A stretch of 64,000 nt of DNA from an uncultured Clostridia bacterium. Lineage in GTDB: Bacteria; Bacillota; Clostridia; Oscillospirales; Ruminococcaceae. Position 1 is the first letter of the stretch. Each line of letters starts with the position of its first letter. The stretch lies in the NCBI GenBank assembly GCA_947168885.1, contig CAMVNQ010000014.1, positions 30,571-94,570 on the forward strand, in the 5' to 3' direction. A program made the position numbers and the translations under genes. The notes beneath the pieces were generated by a model that did no database searches, was not told the DNA's origin, and saw nothing but the letters and a program-made list of their open reading frames with translations. This document shows, piece after piece, positions 18,085 through 25,914 of this stretch.

Positions 18085-19353
18085 ATGTCAGAAGAACTCA
18101 ACATGGAAAAGCTCAGAGAAGAAGTCAACCCTGTTTACAGCACGGCGCAGTCGTGTATGCAGCAGATTGCGAAGCTGGGTGACGCAGACTCGGAAGAATT
18201 GCGCAAGACGCTTGGTTTTGCCGAATTTGGTGCGGACTCAAAGGAACGTGCAGCCGCTGTTCCTCCTGAGATACTCAGCGCTCTTATGAGAGCCATGCCG
18301 GTATTCATGGCAACGATCGAATCACGCTTTTTCTCGTGCAACAACCTTATCGTAAGCTCGGGAGTAAAGAATGTGCTTGACCTTCCGTGCGGTTATACCG
18401 CGCGCGGCATAAAACTCGCAAAGAGCGGCATCAACTACATCGGCACAGATCTTCCCGCAGTCATAGACGCGATGAATCCCGCAGTCAGCAAGGTAATAGG
18501 TGATAACAAGAACATTACATATCACGGAGTTGACGCAACGAACTACGCGTCGATCAGAAAGGCTCTCGAAAATGTCAAGGGCGAGCTGCACATAACCACC
18601 GAGGGTCTGCTGATGTATCTCACACAGTCCGAGCTTGAAACGGTGTTCGGCAACATCAGAAAGATACTGCTCGAATTCGGCGGAAAGTGGGTCACAGTAG
18701 ATAATGACCTTGACGGCACATCGGCTGTTGCTATGAGCGCGGTATTCGCGGATATGCCCGGCGGAAAGGGCGATGAGCTCGGTCGCACGGTGGCAGGTAT
18801 CGTATCAAAGACCACGCTTGCGAACAACATCTTCTTCGACAAGGACAAGGATAAGGTGAAGAAGTTCGTTTCCGACATGGGCTTTGACCTCGAACTTATC
18901 CCCATGAAGAAATATATGCCCGAAAAGCTGTTATCTGTTGCACAGCTTCCCGATGATCTTTGTCAGAAAGTGACCGAAGCGTTCGGCTCGACAAACTTCT
19001 GGGTGATGACCGCAAAGCCCGGCACAGTCGAAAAATTCGAGTGCAAGGAAGACAACTTCAAAGCTGACGTAAAGCTGTCCGACGATACTCTGAACGTATC
19101 GCTCGCAGGTCGTCTCGATACTATCACGGCTCCCGGTCTGCTGGCGCTCTACAAGGACGCGGAGGCAAAGGGGAAGATAACCAGCGTTTGCGTTGATATG
19201 AAGGAGCTTGAATACATCTCGTCCGCAGGACTGCGCGTGCTTATGATAATGAGAAAAGCGCTTGACGACGGGAAGAATTTCAGCCTTATCAACATGAATG
19301 ATACGGTAAAGGAGATCATCGAAACCACCGGATTCGATACTATTTTCTGTTGA
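18085..19353 (+). CDS. LCM/Ppm1-like methyltransferase fused to a C-terminal STAS domain
   Basis: Residues 1-312 of this 422-residue protein form a class I SAM-dependent methyltransferase of the leucine carboxyl methyltransferase (LCM/Ppm1, TIGR00027-like) type. Motif I is VLDLPCGYTARG (97-108), the acidic YIGTDLPAV is near 118-126, and TTEGLLMYL (171-179) is characteristic. Residues 328-422 are a STAS domain of the anti-sigma-factor-antagonist type. Its EYISSAGLRVL (376-386) places Ser379/380 where SpoIIAA-like proteins are phosphorylated. The fusion suggests a methyl-transfer activity controlled by partner switching; the substrate is unknown. An AAGGAGGACTACC ribosome site and an own promoter precede it, and a terminator follows. 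Confidence 0.85.
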   Translation: MSEELNMEKLREEVNPVYSTAQSCMQQIAKLGDADSEELRKTLGFAEFGADSKERAAAVPPEILSALMRAMPVFMATIESRFFSCNNLIVSSGVKNVLDLPCGYTARGIKLAKSGINYIGTDLPAVIDAMNPAVSKVIGDNKNITYHGVDATNYASIRKALENVKGELHITTEGLLMYLTQSELETVFGNIRKILLEFGGKWVTVDNDLDGTSAVAMSAVFADMPGGKGDELGRTVAGIVSKTTLANNIFFDKDKDKVKKFVSDMGFDLELIPMKKYMPEKLLSVAQLPDDLCQKVTEAFGSTNFWVMTAKPGTVEKFECKEDNFKADVKLSDDTLNVSLAGRLDTITAPGLLALYKDAEAKGKITSVCVDMKELEYISSAGLRVLMIMRKALDDGKNFSLINMNDTVKEIIETTGFDTIFC

Positions 19354-19361
19354 TATGAAAC

Positions 19362-19404
19362 ATAACGGCGGCACGCGAGATCCATTTGCCGCCGTTATCG
19401 TGTT
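19362..19404 (+). terminator. Terminator after the methyltransferase-STAS gene
   Basis: A perfect 12-bp stem ATAACGGCGGCA (19362-19373)/TGCCGCCGTTAT (19387-19398) is followed by CGTGTTTAT. The T-run is short. Confidence 0.7.
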
Positions 19405-19442
19405 TATCAGATATAGAACAACCCCTGACAAGGAGACTTTAG

Positions 19443-20366
19443 ATGAGAAAAACAACTTCTTTACTGCTTACGGCAATAACAGCAGTGCTTATGCTGTCGT
19501 CCTGCGGGAGCTCCGGAAGTTCTGCTACTCCGAATGCGCCGATAATTAAAGAGAACGCTGCGGTGAGCTATCTCGGACCGGAAGGTACATACACCGAGGA
19601 AGCAGCGAAATACTTCTTTACCTCCGGCGGCAGTTTCAATCCAAAGAGTACAGTTGATGAAGCTATCGAGGATGCGGCTTCGGGAATATCCGATTACGCT
19701 GTAATACCGCAGGAAAACACAATCGGCGGTGCGGTAACGAACTATGTTGACGCATTTCTCAGCCGTGACGATGTTTATGTGGTGGGTGAGGTCGTTCTGC
19801 CGATAAGCCAGACGCTTATGGGTATTCCCGGTACGACTATCGCAGATATTAAGACTGTGTGCTCTCACGCACAGGGCATAAAACAGTCCGAGCAGTGGCG
19901 AAAGGAAAATATGCCGGATGCCGTCACCGAAGAAATGGGCAGTACCGCCGCCGCAGCCGCCTATGTTGCCGAACAGAAGGACAAGTCGATAGCCGCAGTT
20001 GCAGCTCCGGGAGCCGCAGGGCTGTACGGACTTGAAGTGCTCGCAGAGAATGTTCAGATAACAGACGCCAACAAAACGCGCTTCTATGTGCTGTCAAAGG
20101 AGCGTGTTACAGGCGGTACCAATGCCGTATTCGCCGCGACCTGTGAAGCGAACATGATAGACGATATCATAGTGGAGATACACAATGCGGGGCTTGAACT
20201 TGTCACGATACACGATCGCCCCGAGGGCAGCAAGCTTGGAAAGTACAACTACATCATCGAGGTCGAATCCCCCGGCGGCATAACAAATGAGCAGATAAAC
20301 AAGGCCTCCAAAACAACTGATGTCAGATTCTGCGGCAGCTTCAATGCTGTCTCTATACACGCTTGA
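19443..20366 (+). CDS. Prephenate dehydratase with a lipoprotein signal peptide
   Basis: This 307-residue protein carries a complete prephenate dehydratase domain, which normally converts prephenate to phenylpyruvate in the cytoplasm. The domain shows SYLGPEGTYTEEAA, PQENTIGGAV and the NKTRFYVL motif, followed by an ACT-like region with GKYNYIIEVE. Unusually, residues 1-22 are a lipoprotein signal peptide (basic MRKTT, hydrophobic core, lipobox LSSC with Cys21) followed by a Ser/Gly-rich spacer. The enzyme should therefore be exported and lipid-anchored. The start has CAAGGAGACTTTAG upstream. The next genes belong to the PAP2/STAS-kinase pair, so it is not in an aromatic operon. The alternative, a cytoplasmic start further in, has no ribosome site. 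Confidence 0.85.
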   Translation: MRKTTSLLLTAITAVLMLSSCGSSGSSATPNAPIIKENAAVSYLGPEGTYTEEAAKYFFTSGGSFNPKSTVDEAIEDAASGISDYAVIPQENTIGGAVTNYVDAFLSRDDVYVVGEVVLPISQTLMGIPGTTIADIKTVCSHAQGIKQSEQWRKENMPDAVTEEMGSTAAAAAYVAEQKDKSIAAVAAPGAAGLYGLEVLAENVQITDANKTRFYVLSKERVTGGTNAVFAATCEANMIDDIIVEIHNAGLELVTIHDRPEGSKLGKYNYIIEVESPGGITNEQINKASKTTDVRFCGSFNAVSIHA

Positions 20367-20379
20367 AAAGGAGCTTGGC

Positions 20380-20448
20380 GTGACAAACGCGGAGCTCATA
20401 CAGCTCAGAGAAAAATATCTGTGTAACACGGAGGAAACGGCAAAATGA
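20380..20448 (+). CDS. 22-codon ORF coupled to the PAP2 gene
   Basis: A GTG preceded by AAAGGAGCTTGGC opens a 22-residue reading frame (VTNAELIQLREKYLCNTEETAK, in two parts VTNAELIQLRE and KYLCNTEETAK). Its TGA overlaps the ATG of the PAP2 gene. It could be a translational coupling peptide or the leftover start of a deleted gene. Nothing else supports a function. Confidence 0.35.
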   Translation: MTNAELIQLREKYLCNTEETAK

Positions 20449-21379
20449 AAATAGGAAAAAGACATTTAAGTCAAATATTATTAAACGCAGCAATGCTCGT
20501 GTTCTTTGGAGTTTTGTTCATAACGGGAACATTTTTAGACGAATCTATATCCAAGACGCTTTTCTCACCAGGCATTATGCCCGTGGAATTGATAACATCA
20601 ACGGGTGTATATCCGTTTTTTGCAGCATTTGTGCTTTTTTCAGGTGTTCTTTTTGAACGTGCTGTTGATTACATAGACGCTAAGCCGCTGAAAATCATCC
20701 TTTGTATCGTTTGTATCGGTATCGCGGCAGGCGTAGGTTATTTTGGCGGTAGTACGCTCGCGTCGAAAAGCTGTTTCGGCAGCGTGTTCCCGTCAATTAT
20801 CGGAATATCCCGATTATCGCTGCAATTTTTGCGGTTTTCGAGCTTCCGCTTTTCTTTATAGGATACCATTTTGCAAAAAAAACGGATGACGAGCTGCTTG
20901 TGCGCCGTATAATCGGACTGTTTATAGTTTTGCTTGCCGCGTATCTTACAATGACTCTGCTGAAAAGTGTATTCCCTCGGCCCCGGTATCGTACTGTTGT
21001 TCTGGGTTATGAAGGTATCGGATTTGTTCCGTGGTATTCGCCAGTGTCCGGCGCAGCCGATCTCGAGCAAGCGTTTGGCCTGAGCAGTGATGAGTTTCGC
21101 TCTTTCCCCAGCGGACACAGTATTCTGAGCGCGTCGGCCGTGTACATACTTCCGTCGCTTTCGTGGATCATTCCGAAGTTAAAGGATAAGCAGCTGGTTC
21201 TCAGTATTGTAGGCTTAGTGTTTGGCTGTACCATAATGTTCACAAGAATTATTGTCGGCGCGCATTATCTGAGCGATGTCTCCGCCGGTGCGATCATCGG
21301 CACTTTGCTTTCAATCGTATATACGATCATACAGCTTCGCTTATCTGTAAAGCAAAACCAATCAATCGGTTCAACATGA
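20445..21379 (+). pseudogene. PAP2-family membrane phosphatase, frameshifted
   Basis: Two frames together give a complete PAP2 (type 2 phosphatidic acid phosphatase) protein of about 310 residues with six predicted membrane segments. The first frame runs from the ATG at 20445 (GGAGGAAACGGCAAA upstream) to about 20790. The homologous continuation NYRNIPIIAAIFAVFELP is in the -1 frame, so one base has been lost near 20790. The second part has the active-site motifs KSVFPRPR, FPSGHS and TRIIVGAHYLSD. The family dephosphorylates lipid phosphates such as undecaprenyl diphosphate or phosphatidate at the outer membrane face. The intact gene order with the following STAS-kinase matches that at 41866-39722. 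Confidence 0.75.
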
Positions 21380-21392
21380 AAGGAATTAAACC

Positions 21393-22568
21393 ATGAAAAC
21401 TACAACCGAAAACAATACACTTACTGTTTATCTTGAAGGCAGGATAGATACCAACAACGCCCCGCAGGTCGAAAAGGATATTTTCGCTGCGGTCGAGGGC
21501 GAGTCGGGAGATATCGTTATCGACGCGGAAAAGCTCGAATACATATCGAGTGCAGGACTTCGTGTTTTGATGAAGCTTCGCAAGAGCATCGACAAACCGC
21601 TGCCTGTAATCAACGTTTCGCGTGATGTATACGACATCTTCGAGACGACGGGATTTACCGAGCTGCTTGATATAAAAAAAGCATACCGCAAGGTCGATGT
21701 AAGCGGCTTGAAGCTCATGGGTCAGGGTCAGACCGGAAGTGTTTACCGTGCTGATGAAGAGACAGTCATAAAAGTGTTCAACAAGGGTGTAAACTTCGAC
21801 ATGATCATAAATGCCGAGAATGACAAGGCGCGAAAGGCGTTCATAAGCGGAGTTCCGACAGCTATCCCGTATGATATCGTAAAGGTCGGCGACTGCTACG
21901 GAACGGTCTATGAAATGCTCAATGCGAAAGATCTTGTAAGCGTTATTACGGAGGACAGATCGCACCTTGAAGACTACATAAAGCTGTTTGCAAAGACTGT
22001 AAGAGAGATGCACAGCATAAAGGCTGACCACGAAAAGTTTCTGCCTGCAAAAGCTGCATCGTTACAGGCGCTGCCCATGCTGGCATCAGTCCTTGATGCG
22101 GAAGAAATGCGCAAGGTGAAAGAAATTTATGAGAATATCCCGGACAGAGATACATTCGTACACGGCGACTGCCACATCGGAAACGTCATGCTCAAAGACG
22201 GAGAGCTAATGTTTATCGACCTTGTGGCGGCAGGTGCCGGTCACCCGATATTTGACATGATAAGTATGTACTCACTGTTTGTCGAGCGCGCAAATGATAA
22301 GGCTGCGATCACTCAAAGTCCCGTTCTTCGCAATTTCACGACTGATGAAATAAACAGGATATGGAATACATTTATCCGTGCTTATCTCGATACCGACGAC
22401 GAAGCTCTGATAAAGAAAGCGGAATATCAGATATGCGGGTTCAGCGCTGTAAGACGCTTGTTTGCAGTCATTTTCATGCCCGGATTATTGTCTCCGGAGG
22501 CAATACAGGCAATGAAGAAGCAGATCTCAGATTATTACGACAACGGACTTGAACCGATATGTTTTTAA
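21393..22568 (+). CDS. STAS domain fused to an aminoglycoside-phosphotransferase-like kinase
   Basis: Residues 1-95 of this 391-residue protein form a STAS domain, with EYISSAGLRVLM (49-60) containing the potential phospho-serines 52/53. Residues 105-380 are a kinase of the APH/choline-kinase-like fold, with a glycine loop MGQGQTGSVY (109-118), Lys127 in VIKVF, the catalytic loop VHGDCHIGNVM (256-266, Asp259) and the metal-binding Asp276 in FIDLV. The GHPIFD motif follows. The substrate could be a small molecule or a protein. Drug resistance is not implied, because the fold is generic. The gene follows the frameshifted PAP2 gene by 13 bases, with GAAAGGAATTAAACC as ribosome site. A paralog is at 39722. 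Confidence 0.87.
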   Translation: MKTTTENNTLTVYLEGRIDTNNAPQVEKDIFAAVEGESGDIVIDAEKLEYISSAGLRVLMKLRKSIDKPLPVINVSRDVYDIFETTGFTELLDIKKAYRKVDVSGLKLMGQGQTGSVYRADEETVIKVFNKGVNFDMIINAENDKARKAFISGVPTAIPYDIVKVGDCYGTVYEMLNAKDLVSVITEDRSHLEDYIKLFAKTVREMHSIKADHEKFLPAKAASLQALPMLASVLDAEEMRKVKEIYENIPDRDTFVHGDCHIGNVMLKDGELMFIDLVAAGAGHPIFDMISMYSLFVERANDKAAITQSPVLRNFTTDEINRIWNTFIRAYLDTDDEALIKKAEYQICGFSAVRRLFAVIFMPGLLSPEAIQAMKKQISDYYDNGLEPICF

Positions 22569-22623
22569 TTAGCGATCACCCTTATTCGTGAAGCAGATGT
22601 TCTGAGTTTTAAGAGGCCACCGT

Positions 22624-23161
22624 ATGAAAAAGAACACCAAAAAGTCGATATCATATTGACGGCGGGCAGCGTGAAGCTGCACTTGCCCTCGGGTACAACG
22701 AAAATCAGGCGTTTTTCAGATTCATTTTCCCGCAGGCGGCAGTACGGTTCATACCTGTGTATAAGCAAGAAATAGTATCGCTGTTGAAAAGCACGTCGAT
22801 AGTAGGTTACATCGCGATACAAGACCTTAGGGAACCTCTAAAAACCCATTTTGAGAGAAAAAGAGCTATCCGCATCATCTACTGCGTCAAGCCTCCTAAC
22901 CGGGCGACAGCCTGCCTTCGTCGCCTTTCCTTGTATCTGACGCGCCTATCTCATTTTCTCTTTTCAAAGTGGTTTTTAGAGGTACCCCTTACAAAGATGA
23001 GCGATATAATCCGCAGCCGTACTTATGAAGCATTCTTCCCGCTGATAGCGACGACGATTATTTACTTTATTCTCGCGTGGATAATTACACTGATAATCAA
23101 AATGATCCTGAATTGCTTTGACCGCAGACGTAAAATGAGGTGCAAAGCGAATAGAGCATAG
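22624..23161 (+). pseudogene. Internally deleted copy of the SBP-permease fusion gene, carrying a MITE
   Basis: The ATG at 22624 and the first codons (KKNTKKS) match the start of the intact 1007-residue gene at 49457. The sequence then jumps directly to the permease end, matching intact residues from about 896 (GQREAALALGY) to 1007. About 880 codons are missing. Within the permease part, between the codons for IAIQDL and TKMSDI, a 158-bp MITE with a CTTA target duplication is inserted. The insertion (162 bases) keeps the frame open. Only two or three membrane helices remain, so no transporter can be made. Confidence 0.82.
22830..22987 (+). mobile_element. 158-bp MITE, copy 1
   Basis: Terminal inverted repeats are GGGAACCTCTAAAAACC at the left and the complement of GGGTACCTCTAAAAACC at the right. 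The flanking duplication is CTTA (22826-22829 and 22988-22991). The empty site is visible in the intact paralog near 46600. No transposase is encoded. Copy 2 at 35924 has exactly the same length. Confidence 0.88.
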
Positions 23162-23180
23162 ATAAAAGGAGCCGCATAAA

Positions 23181-23912
23181 ATGAACCCAAACGATAAAAC
23201 TAAAATGTTTCAGGTCTCGACTTTGCAAGCGTTGGCGCTGGGCTATTCGAGAGCGGTCATAAATGTCGCAGAGCTTATGAAGCACGGAGACATCGGGCTC
23301 GGGACATTCGAGGACGTAAACGGCGAGATGATCGTCATTGACGGACATTGCTACAGAGCCGATGAAAACGGAGATGTAAACGAAGCCGACGGCGATATCG
23401 GGGTTCCTTTCTCGTCTGTGACATTCTTCAAAAAAGACAGAAGCTTTGACATAGGCTGTATGGAAAGCGTTGATAAGCTGAAAGAGTATCTGAACCTTCG
23501 TATTGATGAAAATTTCGGCTTGAATAGTATGCACATGGCACGCATAGACGGCAGCTTTAAAAGGGTGTGCGCACGAAGCGAATCGGGTCACAGATCGCAC
23601 CATGTAAGTCTCAAAGATGCATTAAGCAAGACCCAGAGAGATTTTAACTTTGATGATGTAAGAGGTACGTTGGTCTGCGTCTATTATCCCGACTATATGG
23701 ACGGTATCAATGCTTCGGGGTGGCATCTGCACTTTATTTCGGAAGACAGGAAAACGGGAGGTCATGTTTTTGATGTTTCTATGACAAACGGAACATTATA
23801 CCTGGACAAGGTAACGAATATCGAGATCACATTGCCGAACGAGCCTGCCTTTGACACATACACCTTGAAAAATGCTTCCAAGGACGAAATAAAGAGTGTT
23901 GAGCAAAAGTAG
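23181..23912 (+). CDS. alsD: Alpha-acetolactate decarboxylase
   Basis: This 243-residue cytoplasmic enzyme converts (S)-2-acetolactate to (R)-acetoin with release of CO2. It feeds the butanediol/acetoin branch of fermentation and drains excess acetolactate from branched-chain amino acid synthesis. The zinc-ligand motif GWHLHFISEDRKTGGHVFD carries the three expected histidines. The N-terminal MFQVSTLQALALGY and the RARSESGHRSHH-like segment (ARSESGHRSHHVSLKDAL) also fit the family. Length is normal. The start follows AAAAGGAGCCGCATAAA. No acetolactate synthase gene lies nearby in the window. Confidence 0.93.
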   Translation: MNPNDKTKMFQVSTLQALALGYSRAVINVAELMKHGDIGLGTFEDVNGEMIVIDGHCYRADENGDVNEADGDIGVPFSSVTFFKKDRSFDIGCMESVDKLKEYLNLRIDENFGLNSMHMARIDGSFKRVCARSESGHRSHHVSLKDALSKTQRDFNFDDVRGTLVCVYYPDYMDGINASGWHLHFISEDRKTGGHVFDVSMTNGTLYLDKVTNIEITLPNEPAFDTYTLKNASKDEIKSVEQK

Positions 23913-23965
23913 CGAAAAGCATTTCAGAAAACTAAACGGCAATTGATAAAGGTGAGGTGACTGAT

Positions 23966-25471
23966 ATGACATTTGAAAACAAGATAAACCGCTCGGAAGC
24001 GGTAAATTGTGTATTATGTGGCAACGCCCGCTGTGAACAAGCTTGTCCCGTAAAGCTCCCCGCAAAGGCTCTGCGCGGGATATGGTTCGATAACAGCAGA
24101 TGCACTGCCGCGGAGCTTCCCGCCGAAAACCCATGCGCAGGCTGTTCCGCTCCCTGCGAGAAGGCGTGCGTGAGAGCGGGAAAAGTGCCGATAAAGGAGC
24201 TTATGACGCGGCTGTATGAAGATGTGAAGCCCTCGCTCGAAATACCAGCGCCTGCGGACAAGAATAGGCTGAAAACCGACATTTGCGGCATACCGCTTGA
24301 AAATCCGTTCCTGCTGTCGTCTTCGGTGGTCGCAAGTACATACGACATGTGCGCGAGAGCCTTTGAAGCAGGTTGGGCAGGTGCGGCGTTCAAAACGATA
24401 TGCTCTCTCGACATTCACGAAGCGTCACCGCGTTTCTCCGCAATAAAGGGTATCAGCGGAGAGATAATAGGCTTCAAGAACATTGAACAGCTCTCCGACC
24501 ACAGCGTAGCCGAAAACATGGAGATATTCCGCAAACTCAAGCAAAACTACCCGACAAAGTTCATTCTCGCTTCTATTATGGGAAAGGACGAGGCGGAGTG
24601 GGCGGAGCTTGCGGGGCTGTGCGAGCAGAACGGCGCGGACGCGGTGGAGCTGAACTTCTCCTGCCCGAATATGGCGGAAGACGGCTTGGGCTCGGATATA
24701 GGGCAGGTACCTGAGCTTGTCGAGCGTTTCACCCGTGCGGCAAAGCGCGGCTGCAATATACCCGTGCTCGCGAAGCTCACCCCGAATGTGGCATCGATGA
24801 TACCCGCGGGAGAAGCCGCAAAGCGCGGCGGTGCGGACGGTATAGCCGCGATAAACACGATAAAGAGCGTCACGGGCGTTAATCCGCATACATTGGTCGC
24901 CGCTCCCGCGGTACACGGACAGTCGGCGCTCGGCGGCTACAGCGGAAATGCCGTAAAACCGATAGCTCTGCGGTTCATTGCAGAGCTTGCAAACGGCAAG
25001 GCACTTAACGGGCTGCACATCAGCGGAATGGGCGGTATCGAAACATGGCAGGACGCGCTTGAATTCATACTTCTCGGCAGCGGCTCGTTACAGGTAACGA
25101 CTGCCGTAATGCAGTACGGCTACCGTATAATCGACGACCTCACGAGCGGGCTGAATTACTACCTCGCGGAAAAGGGATATAACAGCGTTAAGGAGCTTGT
25201 CGGGCTTGCAGCCAATACTGTCAGCGACTCAACAGATGTTCTTGAACGTGACACGGTGCTGTTCCCGAAATTCGACCATGCGAAGTGTATAGGCTGCGGA
25301 AGGTGCGCTATCTCGTGCAGCGACGGCGGTCACAGCGCTATAAAGCAAGATGATGACGGCAAACCGAAGCTCGACGGCAGCAAGTGCGTCGGCTGTCACC
25401 TGTGTCTGCTCGTCTGTCCCGAAAGAGCGATAGGAACGGCAAAAAGGCGGATAGACCACAGAAAACAGTAA
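23966..25471 (+). CDS. PreA-like dihydropyrimidine/dihydroorotate dehydrogenase with ferredoxin domains
   Basis: This cytoplasmic flavoenzyme of about 501 residues belongs to the dihydroorotate dehydrogenase superfamily. The N-terminal 90 residues have cysteine clusters (CVLCGNARCEQACP, CAGCSAPCEKAC) like the Fe-S region of DPD/GltD proteins. The central barrel contains ENPFLLSSSVV, AVELNFSCPNMAEDG and GLHISGMGGIETWQDALEF. The C-terminus carries two 4Fe-4S motifs, CIGCGRCAISC and CVGCHLCLLVCP. This resembles PreA, the pyrimidine-reducing subunit, but no PreT partner is adjacent, so the electron donor and substrate are uncertain. ATG 23966 is preferred over an in-frame GTG nine bases earlier because AAGGTGAGGTG is correctly spaced. 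Confidence 0.8.
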   Translation: MTFENKINRSEAVNCVLCGNARCEQACPVKLPAKALRGIWFDNSRCTAAELPAENPCAGCSAPCEKACVRAGKVPIKELMTRLYEDVKPSLEIPAPADKNRLKTDICGIPLENPFLLSSSVVASTYDMCARAFEAGWAGAAFKTICSLDIHEASPRFSAIKGISGEIIGFKNIEQLSDHSVAENMEIFRKLKQNYPTKFILASIMGKDEAEWAELAGLCEQNGADAVELNFSCPNMAEDGLGSDIGQVPELVERFTRAAKRGCNIPVLAKLTPNVASMIPAGEAAKRGGADGIAAINTIKSVTGVNPHTLVAAPAVHGQSALGGYSGNAVKPIALRFIAELANGKALNGLHISGMGGIETWQDALEFILLGSGSLQVTTAVMQYGYRIIDDLTSGLNYYLAEKGYNSVKELVGLAANTVSDSTDVLERDTVLFPKFDHAKCIGCGRCAISCSDGGHSAIKQDDDGKPKLDGSKCVGCHLCLLVCPERAIGTAKRRIDHRKQ

Positions 25472-25476
25472 TATGC

Positions 25477-25707
25477 ATGAAAAGAAAAATGGTAATAAAC
25501 AATAAGACCGACGAGAAAGAATACTGCCATGTTTCCCTCGAAGGCTGTAAACTGCTTGGTCAGGGAAAGCACGGGCGGGTATATGAGCTCAACGATGAGC
25601 AGATAATCAAGATATACTATGATGATACCGCGCTCACGCAGATCGAACTGGAGCGCATAAACGGCCAAAAAGCATTTGTTAAGGGCGTGCCGAACGCAAC
25701 ACCTTAA
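25477..25707 (+). pseudogene. N-lobe fragment of an APH-like kinase
   Basis: A 76-residue frame starting at 25477 contains GCKLLGQGKHGRVYELNDE, IIKIYY and KAFVKGVPNATP. These correspond to the glycine loop, the ATP-binding lysine and the end of the N-lobe in the STAS-kinase proteins at 21393 and 39722. The catalytic lobe is missing and no STAS domain precedes it. It begins only a few bases after the PreA-like gene, without a clear ribosome site. Confidence 0.65.
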
Positions 25708-25762
25708 TAACAATTATTTGGTAAAGTTTGGACGGTTGATTTTACAATAACAACCGAAAATA

Positions 25763-25800
25763 TAAGGACTTGTCTCTGTTTACTCGGAGATAAGTCCTTA
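25763..25800. terminator. Hairpin after the kinase fragment
   Basis: TAAGGACTT pairs with AAGTCCTTA, extended inside by TCTC/GAGA. No T-run follows on either strand, so termination strength is doubtful. Confidence 0.45.
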
Positions 25801-25914
25801 TGATATGCACCTGCAATAATTTAATGTTCGGTTAATACAATTCGATTCTTCATGTAAGGCAGCTATCGTATCATGTATTCATACGATAAACCACTGCCCA
25901 AAGGAGAAATCAAT

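Noticed and set aside
21393..22568. Aminoglycoside resistance gene
   Set aside because: Only the kinase fold is shared. The STAS fusion and PAP2 neighbour argue for signalling or metabolism, not resistance.
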